Assembly: GCA_041906185.1 (NCBI GenBank)
Contig: JAYRJQ010000014.1
Location: 62,001 to 126,000 of the forward strand
DNA: 64,000 bases
Reading direction: 5' to 3'
Origin: Roseateles_B sp041906185
GTDB taxonomy: Bacteria; Pseudomonadota; Gammaproteobacteria; Burkholderiales; Burkholderiaceae_C
Shown in pieces: positions 1 to 7,592 of this stretch. The notes under the pieces are model-generated. The model had not been told where the DNA came from. It did no database searches and worked only from the letters and a program-made list of their open reading frames with translations. Both the position numbers and the translations under genes were made by a program. The first letter of the stretch is position 1; the number at the start of each line of letters is the position of its first letter.

Positions 1-2
1 AG

Positions 3-797
3 GGCGCCTTCACCGGGGCCAACGAGGACCGCGAAGGCTTCTTCCAGGCGGCCCATGGCGGCACGCTGTTCCTGGACGAGATCGGCGACCTGCCGCTGGC
101 GATGCAGTCCAAGCTGCTGCGGGCCATCCAGGAACGGTCGGTCCGGCCGGTCGGTGCGGTGAGCGAGCAGCCGGTCAACGTCCGCATCCTGAGCGCCACG
201 CACAAGGATCTCGCGAGCGAGGTCGGGGCCGGCCGCTTCCGGCAGGATCTGTTCTACCGCCTCAACGTCATCCAGATCCGCGTGCCGCCGCTGCGCGAGC
301 GCATCGAGGACCTGGGCGCCATCGCCTCGCGCGTGCTGCAGCGCATCGCGCAGGACGCGGGCGTGAGTCCGGCGCCGCAGCTGGACGCGCAGGCCATGCA
401 CAAGCTGCGCCGCTACGCCTTCCCTGGCAATGTGCGCGAGCTGGAGAACATGCTGCACCGGGCGGTGGCGCTGTCCGGCGGCGAGTGGATCCATGCCGAC
501 GAGCTGGACCTGCCCGACCACGAGCTGGACGCCGCAGCGGGTGACGACGCCGAGGCGGAGGCCGCGCCCGAGCCGCGCACGTCCATCGAGCCCGCCTCGA
601 TGCCCGACGTGCCGCTGCCGGCCGACCTGGCCGCCTATCTCGATGCCGTCGAGCGCGACATCCTCGTGCGGGCTCTCGAGCAGCACCGCAACAACCGCAC
701 GGCGGCGGGCGCGAGCCTCGGGCTGTCCCTGCGCCAGATGCGCTACCGCATGGCGCGGCTGCAGATCAGCGTGGGTGAGGGCGGTGACTGCGCCTGA
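3..797 (+). CDS. pilR: PilR-type sigma-54-dependent response regulator, C-terminal part
   Basis: The gene enters from the left edge, so the receiver domain is missing. The visible part begins exactly at the GAFTGA loop that contacts sigma-54, followed by the Walker B stretch GGTLFLDEI, the rest of the AAA+ ATPase domain, an acidic/proline-rich linker, and a C-terminal Fis-type helix-turn-helix (NNRTAAGASLGLSLRQMRYR). PilR activates the major pilin gene with RpoN, downstream of the sensor PilS. The PilR assignment, rather than NtrC or another family member, rests on the C-terminal helix-turn-helix and on the downstream ampD, the usual Burkholderiales order. It also agrees with the pilG-pilL array further along, although that array is about 50 kb away. 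The stop codon overlaps the ampD start. Confidence 0.85.
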   Translation, partial: GAFTGANEDREGFFQAAHGGTLFLDEIGDLPLAMQSKLLRAIQERSVRPVGAVSEQPVNVRILSATHKDLASEVGAGRFRQDLFYRLNVIQIRVPPLRERIEDLGAIASRVLQRIAQDAGVSPAPQLDAQAMHKLRRYAFPGNVRELENMLHRAVALSGGEWIHADELDLPDHELDAAAGDDAEAEAAPEPRTSIEPASMPDVPLPADLAAYLDAVERDILVRALEQHRNNRTAAGASLGLSLRQMRYRMARLQISVGEGGDCA

Positions 798-1374
798 GGG
801 GCCGGCGGACGGCTCGGCCTGGTCCGAGGGCTGGCTGCGGGCGGCCCGCGCGGTGCCGTCGCCCAACTTCGGGCCACGACCGGGAGGCGAGCGGCCGTCG
901 CTGGTGGTCCTGCATTCGATCAGCCTGCCGGCCGGCGTGTTCGGCGGCCCCGAGATCGAGGCGCTCTTCACCAACGGCCTGGACTGCAGCGCCCACCCCG
1001 ACTTCGAGGCCTTGCGAGGGCTCGAGGTCTCCGCGCATTTCCTCATTCGCCGCGATGGCGAGTTGCTGCAGTTCGTCAGCGCCGACGAGCGCGCCTGGCA
1101 TGCCGGGCGGTCCAGCTTCCGCGGACGCGAGCGCTGCAACGACTTCTCCATCGGCATCGAGCTCGAGGGCCTGGAGGGGGGCGTCTTCGAGGACGTCCAG
1201 TACGCGGTGTTGCGGCGCCTGATGCTGGACCTCGGCGAGCGCTATGCCCTGGACGCGGTGGTGGGGCATGAGCACATCGCGCCCGGGCGAAAGGCGGATC
1301 CGGGGCCAGGTTTTGACTGGCAGCGGCTGCAGCGGGCGTTGGGCTGGGAAGCTCGGTTGTTTCCGTTTGTGTAG
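784..1374 (+). CDS. ampD: 1,6-anhydro-N-acetylmuramyl-L-alanine amidase AmpD
   Basis: Cytosolic zinc amidase of peptidoglycan recycling that cleaves the stem peptide from anhydro-muropeptides. By alignment to the known family, the zinc ligands are H44 (VVLHS), H162 and D172 (GHEHIAPGRKADPG), the catalytic Glu is E126 (GIELEG) and the helper Lys is K170. I chose the GTG at 784, which gives 196 residues, close to the usual AmpD length. It overlaps the end of pilR by 14 nt, implying translational coupling. An in-frame GTG at 775 is the alternative. A longer upstream reading in this frame runs through pilR and has no AmpD character. AmpD loss de-represses AmpC in some bacteria, but no ampC or ampR is in view. 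Confidence 0.93.
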   Translation: MTAPEGPADGSAWSEGWLRAARAVPSPNFGPRPGGERPSLVVLHSISLPAGVFGGPEIEALFTNGLDCSAHPDFEALRGLEVSAHFLIRRDGELLQFVSADERAWHAGRSSFRGRERCNDFSIGIELEGLEGGVFEDVQYAVLRRLMLDLGERYALDAVVGHEHIAPGRKADPGPGFDWQRLQRALGWEARLFPFV

Positions 1375-1668
1375 CCCCTGTCCCATGCACGGGGGATAGC
1401 TGTTCGGAGGCCGCCCCACGGCCGCGGGCGGCGCCGGCGGCGAGCCCCACCTTGCCTGACCCCGCGCGTCACGGGCGCCGCCGGCCGGACCCCGATCCCA
1501 TGCGGTGCGGGAGCGCGAATCCTCCGCAAAGCCGCGCCAGTGCTGGCGCGAGAACGGAAAGGCCCCTGTCCATCGGGGTTCTGCGCCGTCGTGGGGACGC
1601 TGCCGGGTCGTCTGGCCGCGCTTCGTGGCGGCATTCCTAGTCATTTGCGCCAGCTCGGTCAATGGGGT
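1375..1668. other. Intergenic stretch, no gene seen
   Basis: About 290 nt after ampD. Short frames on both strands have no ribosome binding site and no recognisable protein character. I see no strong hairpin with a T tract for ampD. The nrdA control region begins immediately to the right. Confidence 0.5.
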
Positions 1669-1672
1669 TTGG

Positions 1673-1719
1673 ACGCTATCCGTAGTGCTTGAAGGGGCCG
1701 GGTACCCTAGATATAGTGT
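1673..1719 (+). promoter_or_regulatory. Tandem NrdR-type boxes upstream of nrdA
   Basis: Two 16-nt sites resemble the NrdR consensus acaCwATATaTwGtgt. The proximal one, 1704-1719 (ACCCTAGATATAGTGT), matches at about 14 of 16 positions. The distal one, 1673-1688 (ACGCTATCCGTAGTGC), keeps both outer half-sites and matches at about 11. Their starts are exactly 31 nt apart, about three helical turns, the arrangement known for NrdR-repressed ribonucleotide reductase genes. The proximal box covers the predicted -10 element. NrdR itself is not in this window. Confidence 0.75.
1689..1717 (+). promoter_or_regulatory. Predicted sigma-70 promoter of nrdA
   Basis: A -35 element TTGAAG (1689-1694) and a -10 element TATAGT (1712-1717) are separated by 17 nt. 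Transcription would start near 1724 and leave a leader of about 345 nt before nrdA. The -10 element lies inside the proximal NrdR-type box, so repressor binding would block the polymerase. Confidence 0.6.
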
Positions 1720-1724
1720 CCTTT

Positions 1725-2069
1725 CATGCTATCCTGCTGACTTGGCAAACCACTGAAATGCCTCGCGTTCGCGCCCTGCCAGACTCCGTGCCGCCTTCCC
1801 TCGTGGAAGGCCATCGGGATTCCATTCCAGGGCCTGCAGGATGCCGCCGGAGCTCGCTCCGCGTGGCATCGGCCGGAACGGAAGGCGCAGTGGAGTCCAG
1901 TCGCCAGTGGTGGCAGGACGGGCATCCCGGCTGCATGAGCCGGCCCGTCATGGCACCGCTGACGCCCTCTGGGCGCAAGCCATCCAACTCCAAAAAATTC
2001 TTGGGAACGCGCCAGCGGGCCCGGGCTTTTTGTTCTCTGCAGTAACGATTTCCAAGACAAGGAACCTTC
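1725..2069 (+). other. Long untranslated leader of nrdA
   Basis: If the predicted promoter is right, about 345 nt are transcribed before the nrdA start. No convincing small gene is visible. Around 2010-2035 a run of G and C (GCGGGCCCGGG) is followed by CTTTTTG, which looks like a weak terminator or attenuator, but I could not draw a strong stem. The leader does not show the conserved elements of a cobalamin riboswitch. nrdA has AAGGAA a few bases before its ATG. Confidence 0.35.
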
Positions 2070-4997
2070 ATGCAAACCGTTGTCGCCAGCACGCTCGCCG
2101 AAGGCGCCGTGGCTCACGCCGCCACCGCTGAAACGCCCCGGCAGTCGGCCTACCAGGCCTACCAGATCATCCGCCGCAATGGCGCTGTGGTGTCCTTCGA
2201 GCCCAGCAAGATCGCCATCGCCCTGATGAAGGCCTTCCTGGCCGTGCATGGCACCAGCGGTGCGGCCTCGGCCAGCGTGCGCGAGACGGTCGACGCCCTG
2301 ACCGAAGCCGTGGTGCGCGCGCTGCTGCGCTCGCGTCCGAGCGGCGGCACCTTCCACATCGAGGACGTGCAGGACCACGTCGAGCTGGGCCTGATGCGCG
2401 GCGGTCACCATGAAGTGGCCCGCGCCTACGTGCTGTACCGCGAGCGCCGCTCCCAGGAGCGTCTGCGCCAGGGCGAAGTCGCCCAGGCCGCAGCGCCCGA
2501 GACCGCCCTGATGGTGCTGGACGGCGGCCACCGCGTGCCCCTGGACCTGCAGAAGCTCGCCAGCCTGATCAGCTCCAGCTGCGAAGGCCTGGGCGCCGAC
2601 GTCAAGCCCGAGCCCATCATGGCCGAGACCAAGCGCAATCTGTACGACGGCGTGCCCATCGACGAGGTCTACAAGGCCGCCATCCTGGCCTCGCGCACCC
2701 TGATCGAGAAGGACCCGGGCTACAGCCAGGCCACGGCCCGCCTGCTGATGCACACGATCCGCAAGGAGATCCTCGGCGAGGAAGTGACCCAGGCCGAGAT
2801 GCACACGCGCTATGCCGACTACTTCCCCACCTTCATCAAGAAGGGCATCCAGGTCGAGCTGCTGGACGAGAAGCTGGGCCAGTACGACCTCGCCAAGCTG
2901 GGCGCCGCCCTGAAGGCCGAGCGTGACTTCCAGTTCGACTACCTGGGCCTGCAGACGCTGTTCGACCGCTACTTCCTGCACACCGAAGGCAAGCGCATCG
3001 AGATGCCCCAGGCCTTCTTCATGCGCGTGGCCATGGGCCTGGCGCTGAACGAGATCGACCGCGAGACCCGCGCCATCGAGTTCTATGAAGTGCTGTCCAG
3101 CTTCGACTTCATGAGCTCGACCCCGACGCTGTTCAATTCGGGCACCCGTCGCTCGCAGCTCTCCAGCTGCTACCTGACGACCGTGGCCGACGACCTCGAC
3201 GGCATCTACGAGGCGCTCAAGGAGAACGCGCTGCTGTCCAAGTTCGCCGGCGGCCTGGGCAATGACTGGACTCCCGTGCGCGCCCTGGGCTCGCACATCA
3301 AGGGCACCAACGGCAAGAGCCAGGGCGTCGTGCCCTTCCTGAAGGTCGTCAACGACACCGCCGTGGCCGTGAACCAGGGTGGCAAGCGCAAGGGCGCCGT
3401 CTGTGCCTACCTGGAGTCCTGGCACCTGGACATCGAGGAGTTCCTTGAGCTGCGCAAGAACACCGGCGACGACCGCCGCCGCACGCACGACATGAACACG
3501 GCGAACTGGATTCCCGACCTGTTCATGAAGCGCGTGACCGAAGGCGGGGACTGGACGCTGTTCAGCCCCTCCACCTGCCCGGACCTGCACGACCTCTTCG
3601 GCCAGGCCTTCGAGAAGGCCTACGTCGAGTACGAGGCCAAGGCCGACCGCGGCGAGATCAAGCTCTTCAAGCGCATGCCCGCCAAGGACCTGTGGCGCAA
3701 GATGCTCTCGATGCTGTTCGAGACCGGCCACCCCTGGATCACGTTCAAGGACGCCTGCAATGTGCGCTCGCCGCAGCAGCACGTGGGCGTGGTGCACTCG
3801 TCCAACCTCTGCACCGAGATCACGCTGAACACCAATGACAGCGAGATCGCCGTGTGCAACCTGGGCTCCGTCAACCTGGTCCAGCACCTGAAGGACGGCC
3901 CCGATGGCAAGAAGGTCATCGACCACGACAAGCTGAAGAAGACCGTCCGCACCGCCATGCGCATGCTGGACAACGTCATCGACATCAACTACTACGCCGT
4001 CAAGAAGGCGCGCGACTCCAACCTGCGCCACCGTCCGGTGGGCCTGGGCCTGATGGGCTTCCAGGACTCCCTGTATGCGCTGCGCACGCCCTACGCCTCC
4101 GCCGAGGCTGTGGAGTTCGCCGACCGCTCGATGGAAGCGATCTGCTACTACGCCTACTGGGCCTCGACCGAGCTGGCCGAGGAACGCGGCCGCTACAGCA
4201 GCTACCGCGGCTCGCTGTGGGACCGCGGCATCCTGCCGATCGACTCCCTGGACCTGCTGCTGCAGGAGCGCGGCGGCTACGTGGACGTGGACCGCTCGTC
4301 CACGATGGACTGGGACAGCCTGCGCCAGCGCATCGCCACGTACGGCATGCGCAACAGCAACTGCGTCGCCATCGCCCCGACGGCCACGATCTCCAACATC
4401 ATCGGCGTCGACGCCTCGATCGAGCCCTGCTTCGGCAACCTCTCGGTCAAGTCCAACCTGTCGGGCGAGTTCACGGTGATCAACGAGGCGCTGGTCCGCG
4501 ACCTGAAGAAGCTGGGCCTGTGGGATGACGTGATGGTCATGGACCTCAAGCACTTCGACGGTTCGCTGCGCCGCATCGACCGCGTGCCCGAGGAGCTCAA
4601 GGCCCTGTACGCCACCGCCTTCGAGGTGGAGCCGCAGTGGCTGGTCGAGGCCGCCTCGCGCCGCCAGAAGTGGATCGACCAGGCGCAGAGCCTGAACATC
4701 TACATGGCCGGCGCCTCGGGCAAGAAGCTGGACGAGACCTACAAGCTGGCCTGGCAGCGTGGCCTCAAGACCACCTACTACCTCCGCACGATCGGCGCCA
4801 CGCACGCCGAGAAGAGCACGGTCAGCAAGGCGGGGCAGCTCAACGCGGTGCCCGGTGGTTCGTCGGGTCTGAGCGCGGCACCTGTGGCGGCGGCACCGGC
4901 CGTGCAGGCGGCGCCCGCTGTCGAGGTGGACAGCACGCCGGCCACGGACATCAAGTTCTGCTCCATCGACAACCCCGACTGCGAGGCCTGCCAGTAA
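2070..4997 (+). CDS. nrdA: Ribonucleoside-diphosphate reductase class Ia, alpha subunit
   Basis: Large catalytic subunit that reduces ribonucleoside diphosphates to deoxy forms, working with NrdB. The 975-residue protein carries two ATP-cone regions in series (roughly 27-117 and 148-240) rather than the single cone of E. coli NrdA. The redox cysteine pair is C367 (SSCYL) and C596 (VCNLGSVNL). The radical-site motif SNLCTEI places the thiyl Cys at C581 with N579 and E583. The tail CSIDNPDCEACQ carries the thioredoxin-reducible cysteines. A variable Ala/Pro-rich linker precedes the tail. Expression is probably NrdR-repressed from the boxes at 1673-1719. nrdB follows after 322 nt. Confidence 0.97.
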   Translation: MQTVVASTLAEGAVAHAATAETPRQSAYQAYQIIRRNGAVVSFEPSKIAIALMKAFLAVHGTSGAASASVRETVDALTEAVVRALLRSRPSGGTFHIEDVQDHVELGLMRGGHHEVARAYVLYRERRSQERLRQGEVAQAAAPETALMVLDGGHRVPLDLQKLASLISSSCEGLGADVKPEPIMAETKRNLYDGVPIDEVYKAAILASRTLIEKDPGYSQATARLLMHTIRKEILGEEVTQAEMHTRYADYFPTFIKKGIQVELLDEKLGQYDLAKLGAALKAERDFQFDYLGLQTLFDRYFLHTEGKRIEMPQAFFMRVAMGLALNEIDRETRAIEFYEVLSSFDFMSSTPTLFNSGTRRSQLSSCYLTTVADDLDGIYEALKENALLSKFAGGLGNDWTPVRALGSHIKGTNGKSQGVVPFLKVVNDTAVAVNQGGKRKGAVCAYLESWHLDIEEFLELRKNTGDDRRRTHDMNTANWIPDLFMKRVTEGGDWTLFSPSTCPDLHDLFGQAFEKAYVEYEAKADRGEIKLFKRMPAKDLWRKMLSMLFETGHPWITFKDACNVRSPQQHVGVVHSSNLCTEITLNTNDSEIAVCNLGSVNLVQHLKDGPDGKKVIDHDKLKKTVRTAMRMLDNVIDINYYAVKKARDSNLRHRPVGLGLMGFQDSLYALRTPYASAEAVEFADRSMEAICYYAYWASTELAEERGRYSSYRGSLWDRGILPIDSLDLLLQERGGYVDVDRSSTMDWDSLRQRIATYGMRNSNCVAIAPTATISNIIGVDASIEPCFGNLSVKSNLSGEFTVINEALVRDLKKLGLWDDVMVMDLKHFDGSLRRIDRVPEELKALYATAFEVEPQWLVEAASRRQKWIDQAQSLNIYMAGASGKKLDETYKLAWQRGLKTTYYLRTIGATHAEKSTVSKAGQLNAVPGGSSGLSAAPVAAAPAVQAAPAVEVDSTPATDIKFCSIDNPDCEACQ

Positions 4998-5268
4998 GGC
5001 GCCCGCCGCGGCGGCAGCGAGCTCCTGACGAGCCCGCTGCCGCTCGCTCGATTCCCTCGAGTGTTCATCGCTGCCCGCGGCTCGCGGGCATCCATGAATG
5101 CTCCGGCATCACGCCCCATCCCCGCTCGCCGCCCCTCGCGGCGAGGCAGGGCGCGTCGATTGCCGCGGCCTGATTTGCGCCTGTTCCGGGCCGCTTTTTG
5201 CCACGCACATTTGCGGCGTTAGCGATGCGGTCCAGCAACAGCGCATTTGTGTCGCTGTCAAGAAGTCC
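4998..5268. other. nrdA-nrdB intergenic region, left part
   Basis: About 270 nt with no supported gene. Small frames here are GC-driven and lack ribosome binding sites. No strong terminator hairpin with a T tract is evident after nrdA, so read-through into nrdB is possible. Confidence 0.45.
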
Positions 5269-5298
5269 TTGGTGTTTTAGACACAACACTCCGATAAT
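5269..5298 (+). promoter_or_regulatory. Possible promoter with inverted repeat before nrdB
   Basis: TTGGTG (5269-5274) and GATAAT (5293-5298), spaced 18 nt, form a plausible sigma-70 promoter about 20 nt before the nrdB start. An inverted repeat GTGT-TTTAG-ACAC (5272-5284) sits over the -35 and spacer. It does not match the NrdR consensus well. nrdB may therefore have its own promoter in addition to transcription from nrdA. Confidence 0.4.
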
Positions 5299-5319
5299 CC
5301 GCAAGATAGGAAGTCCACC

Positions 5320-6480
5320 ATGTTGGTTTGGGAAGAAGACCGTAAGCCCGCGATCAGCGCCTTGAATAGCGCCACGAATCATGGCCTGAGCGCCACCCCG
5401 CACAGCGGCCCGCAAGCGGCCGCGGCGGCATCGACGCCGCCGGCTTCCTCCACCGCCGCCGAGCGCCGCGTCAACATCGCCGACAAGCGCATCATCAACG
5501 GCCAGACCGACGTCAACCAGCTGGTCCCCTTCAAGTACAAGTGGGCCTGGGACAAGTACCTCGCCACCTGCGCCAACCACTGGATGCCGCAGGAAGTGAA
5601 CATGTCCCGCGACATCGCCCTGTGGAAGGACCCCAACGGCCTGACCGAGGACGAGCGCCGCATCATCAAGCGCAACCTCGGCTTCTTCGTGACCGCCGAT
5701 TCGCTGGCCGCGAACAACATCGTGCTGGGCACCTACCGCCACATCACCGCGCCCGAGTGCCGCCAGTTCCTGCTGCGCCAGGCCTTCGAGGAAGCGATCC
5801 ACACGCACGCCTACCAGTACATCGTCGAGTCCCTGGGCCTGGATGAGAGCGAGATCTTCAACGCCTATCACGAGGTGGCCTCCATCCGTGACAAGGACGA
5901 GTTCCTGATCCCCTTCATCGACGCGATCATGGACCCGAACTTCAAGACGGGCACGCTGGCCGCGGACCAGACCCTGCTGAAGTCGCTGATCGTCTTCGCG
6001 TGCCTGATGGAAGGCCTGTTCTTCTACGTCGGCTTCACGCAGATCCTGGCCATGGGCCGCCAGAACAAGATGACCGGTGCCGCCGAGCAGTACCAGTACA
6101 TCCTGCGCGATGAGTCCATGCACTGCAATTTCGGCATCGACCTGATCAACCAGATCAAGCTCGAGAACCCGCAGCTCTGGACGGCCGAGTTCAAGGCCGA
6201 GATCAAGGCCCTGTTCCAGAAGGCCGTGGAGCTCGAGTACCGCTACGCCGAGGACACCATGCCGCGTGGCGTGCTGGGCCTCAACGCCGCGATGTTCAAG
6301 GGCTATCTGCGCTACATCGCCAACCGCCGTGCCACCCAGATCGGCCTGGAGGAACTCTTCCCGAACGAAGAGAACCCCTTCCCCTGGATGAGCGAAATGA
6401 TCGACCTGAAGAAGGAGCGCAACTTCTTCGAAACCCGCGTCATCGAATACCAGTCCGGTGGCGCCCTGTCCTGGGATTGA
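5320..6480 (+). CDS. nrdB: Ribonucleoside-diphosphate reductase, beta subunit
   Basis: Radical-generating di-metal subunit (386 residues). Metal-ligand motifs are visible in the ferritin-like bundle: D127 (VTADS), E158 and H161 (FEEAIH), a Glu in MEGLFFY, and Glu/His in RDESMH. The overall sequence resembles the Chlamydia-type branch (class Ic), but the radical position is Tyr (Y165, HTHAYQY) where Chlamydia has Phe, and the first ligand is Asp where Chlamydia has Glu. A tyrosyl-radical class Ia enzyme is therefore expected. The first 50 residues are a low-complexity Ala/Ser/Pro extension. The C-terminal peptide (SGGALSWD) should dock into NrdA. Confidence 0.96.
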   Translation: MLVWEEDRKPAISALNSATNHGLSATPHSGPQAAAAASTPPASSTAAERRVNIADKRIINGQTDVNQLVPFKYKWAWDKYLATCANHWMPQEVNMSRDIALWKDPNGLTEDERRIIKRNLGFFVTADSLAANNIVLGTYRHITAPECRQFLLRQAFEEAIHTHAYQYIVESLGLDESEIFNAYHEVASIRDKDEFLIPFIDAIMDPNFKTGTLAADQTLLKSLIVFACLMEGLFFYVGFTQILAMGRQNKMTGAAEQYQYILRDESMHCNFGIDLINQIKLENPQLWTAEFKAEIKALFQKAVELEYRYAEDTMPRGVLGLNAAMFKGYLRYIANRRATQIGLEELFPNEENPFPWMSEMIDLKKERNFFETRVIEYQSGGALSWD

Positions 6481-6707
6481 GCGGGCTGCCTGGTCAGCGG
6501 CCTGTGTCCCTTTGAGTGCTCGTCAATGAGATCATGACAAGCGATGCCTTCCAACCGTCAGACGCGAAAAAGCGCGGCGGTGCATCGCGACCCCATTCAC
6601 CGTACCGTGGCGCTGCTCCAAGGCGACTCTCGGGCGGTGGATAGCTGCGCTGAGGTGGACCGGTCCGCCGCAGGCAGTGCTTTTTTCACTTGATCAAGGA
6701 GAAAACC

Positions 6708-7418
6708 ATGGCAACTGCAAAGAAGGCACCGGCCAAGAAGGCCGCTCCCGCCAAGAAGGCCGCCGCGCCGGCCAAGAAGGCCGCTGCTCCGGCAAAGAAG
6801 GCCGCTCCGGCCAAGAAGGCTGCTGCTCCGGCGAAGAAGGCCGCTCCGGCCAAGAAGGCTGCTGCTCCGGCGAAGAAGGCCGCTCCGGCCAAGAAGGCTG
6901 CTGCTCCGGCGAAGAAGGCCGCTCCGGCCAAGAAGGCTGCTGCTCCGGCAAAGAAGGCCGCTCCGGCCAAGAAGGCTGCTGCTCCGGCGAAGAAGGCTGC
7001 TCCGGCCAAGAAGGCTGCTGCGCCCGCCAAGAAGGCCGCTTCCACCAAGAAGCCGCCGATCAAGGCTGCTGCCAAGGCTGCCAAGCCGGCTGCCAAGGCT
7101 GCAAAGCCCGCTGCCAAGGCTGCATCGACCAAGAAGCCGCCCATCAAGGCTGCGCCCAAGGCCGCTGCCAAGCCCGCCGCCAAGCCTGCTGCCAAGCCGG
7201 CTGCCAAGGCTGCATCGACCAAGAAGCCGCCCATCAAGGCTGCTCCCAAGGCCGCTGCCAAGCCTGCCGCGAAGCCCGCTGCCAAGCCGGCCGCCAAGCC
7301 TGCCGCCAAGAAGCCTGCTGCAGCCCCCGCTGCTGCCAAGCCTGCCGCTGCACCGGCTGCCAAGACGGCGCTGAGCCCGCAAGCCGCCTGGCCCTTCCCG
7401 ACTGGCAACAAGCCCTGA
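6708..7418 (+). CDS. Histone H1-like lysine/alanine-repeat DNA-binding protein
   Basis: A 236-residue protein made almost wholly of Lys, Ala and Pro. After MATAKKAPAKKAAPAKK there are six copies of a 13-residue unit (KKAAPAKKAAAPA). Blocks of STKKPPIKAA and KAAAKPAAKPAA follow, and a short non-repetitive tail (SPQAAWPFPTGNKP) ends the protein. This is the composition of bacterial H1-like nucleoid proteins such as Bordetella BpH1, related in style to AlgP and Chlamydia HctB. They bind DNA through Lys clusters without a fold. I chose the ATG at 6708 because AAGGAG lies at 6696-6701; a TTG at 6690 is in frame but precedes that site. The gene stands alone and ends in a strong terminator. Confidence 0.85.
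   Translation: MATAKKAPAKKAAPAKKAAAPAKKAAAPAKKAAPAKKAAAPAKKAAPAKKAAAPAKKAAPAKKAAAPAKKAAPAKKAAAPAKKAAPAKKAAAPAKKAAPAKKAAAPAKKAASTKKPPIKAAAKAAKPAAKAAKPAAKAASTKKPPIKAAPKAAAKPAAKPAAKPAAKAASTKKPPIKAAPKAAAKPAAKPAAKPAAKPAAKKPAAAPAAAKPAAAPAAKTALSPQAAWPFPTGNKP
6795..7028 (+). repeat. 39-bp tandem repeat, six units, inside the H1-like gene
   Basis: Units start at 6795, 6834, 6873, 6912, 6951 and 6990. The middle units are identical or differ by one base; the last carries a few synonymous changes. The unit is a multiple of three, so copy-number change would alter protein length without shifting the frame. Confidence 0.95.
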
Positions 7419-7463
7419 GCCTGGCTGGCGTGATCCCTCTCGGGGGATCACCCGCCCAAGCTG

Positions 7464-7490
7464 AAAACCCGGCCTCGGCCGGGTTTTTTT
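7464..7490 (+). terminator. Rho-independent terminator after the H1-like gene
   Basis: AAAACCCGGC, a CTCG loop, then GCCGGG and seven T residues. The A run on the left gives a T run on the other strand, so the hairpin can also stop transcription arriving from the minus-strand gene ending at 7593. Confidence 0.9.
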
Positions 7491-7592
7491 ATGCCTGCAC
7501 GCGTGAGGCTGTGGGGGTGGCGGCCGGTGGCGAGCCGGTCCATCGAGAAGCGCCGAGGAGGCCGCGCCTGCGGACCCTCGGGACGCGGCCGC

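Noticed and set aside
1740..2069. Cobalamin riboswitch before nrdA
   Set aside because: No B12-box-like conserved segment was found, and the reductase is the B12-independent class Ia type.
1707..4805. Antisense open frame of 1032 codons opposite nrdA
   Set aside because: Composition is Val/Gly/Ala/Asp/His-rich shadow of nrdA. It would read through the nrdA promoter, and no family match is seen.
6795..7028. CRISPR-like array
   Set aside because: The repeats are contiguous 39-bp coding units without spacers and lie inside the H1-like gene.
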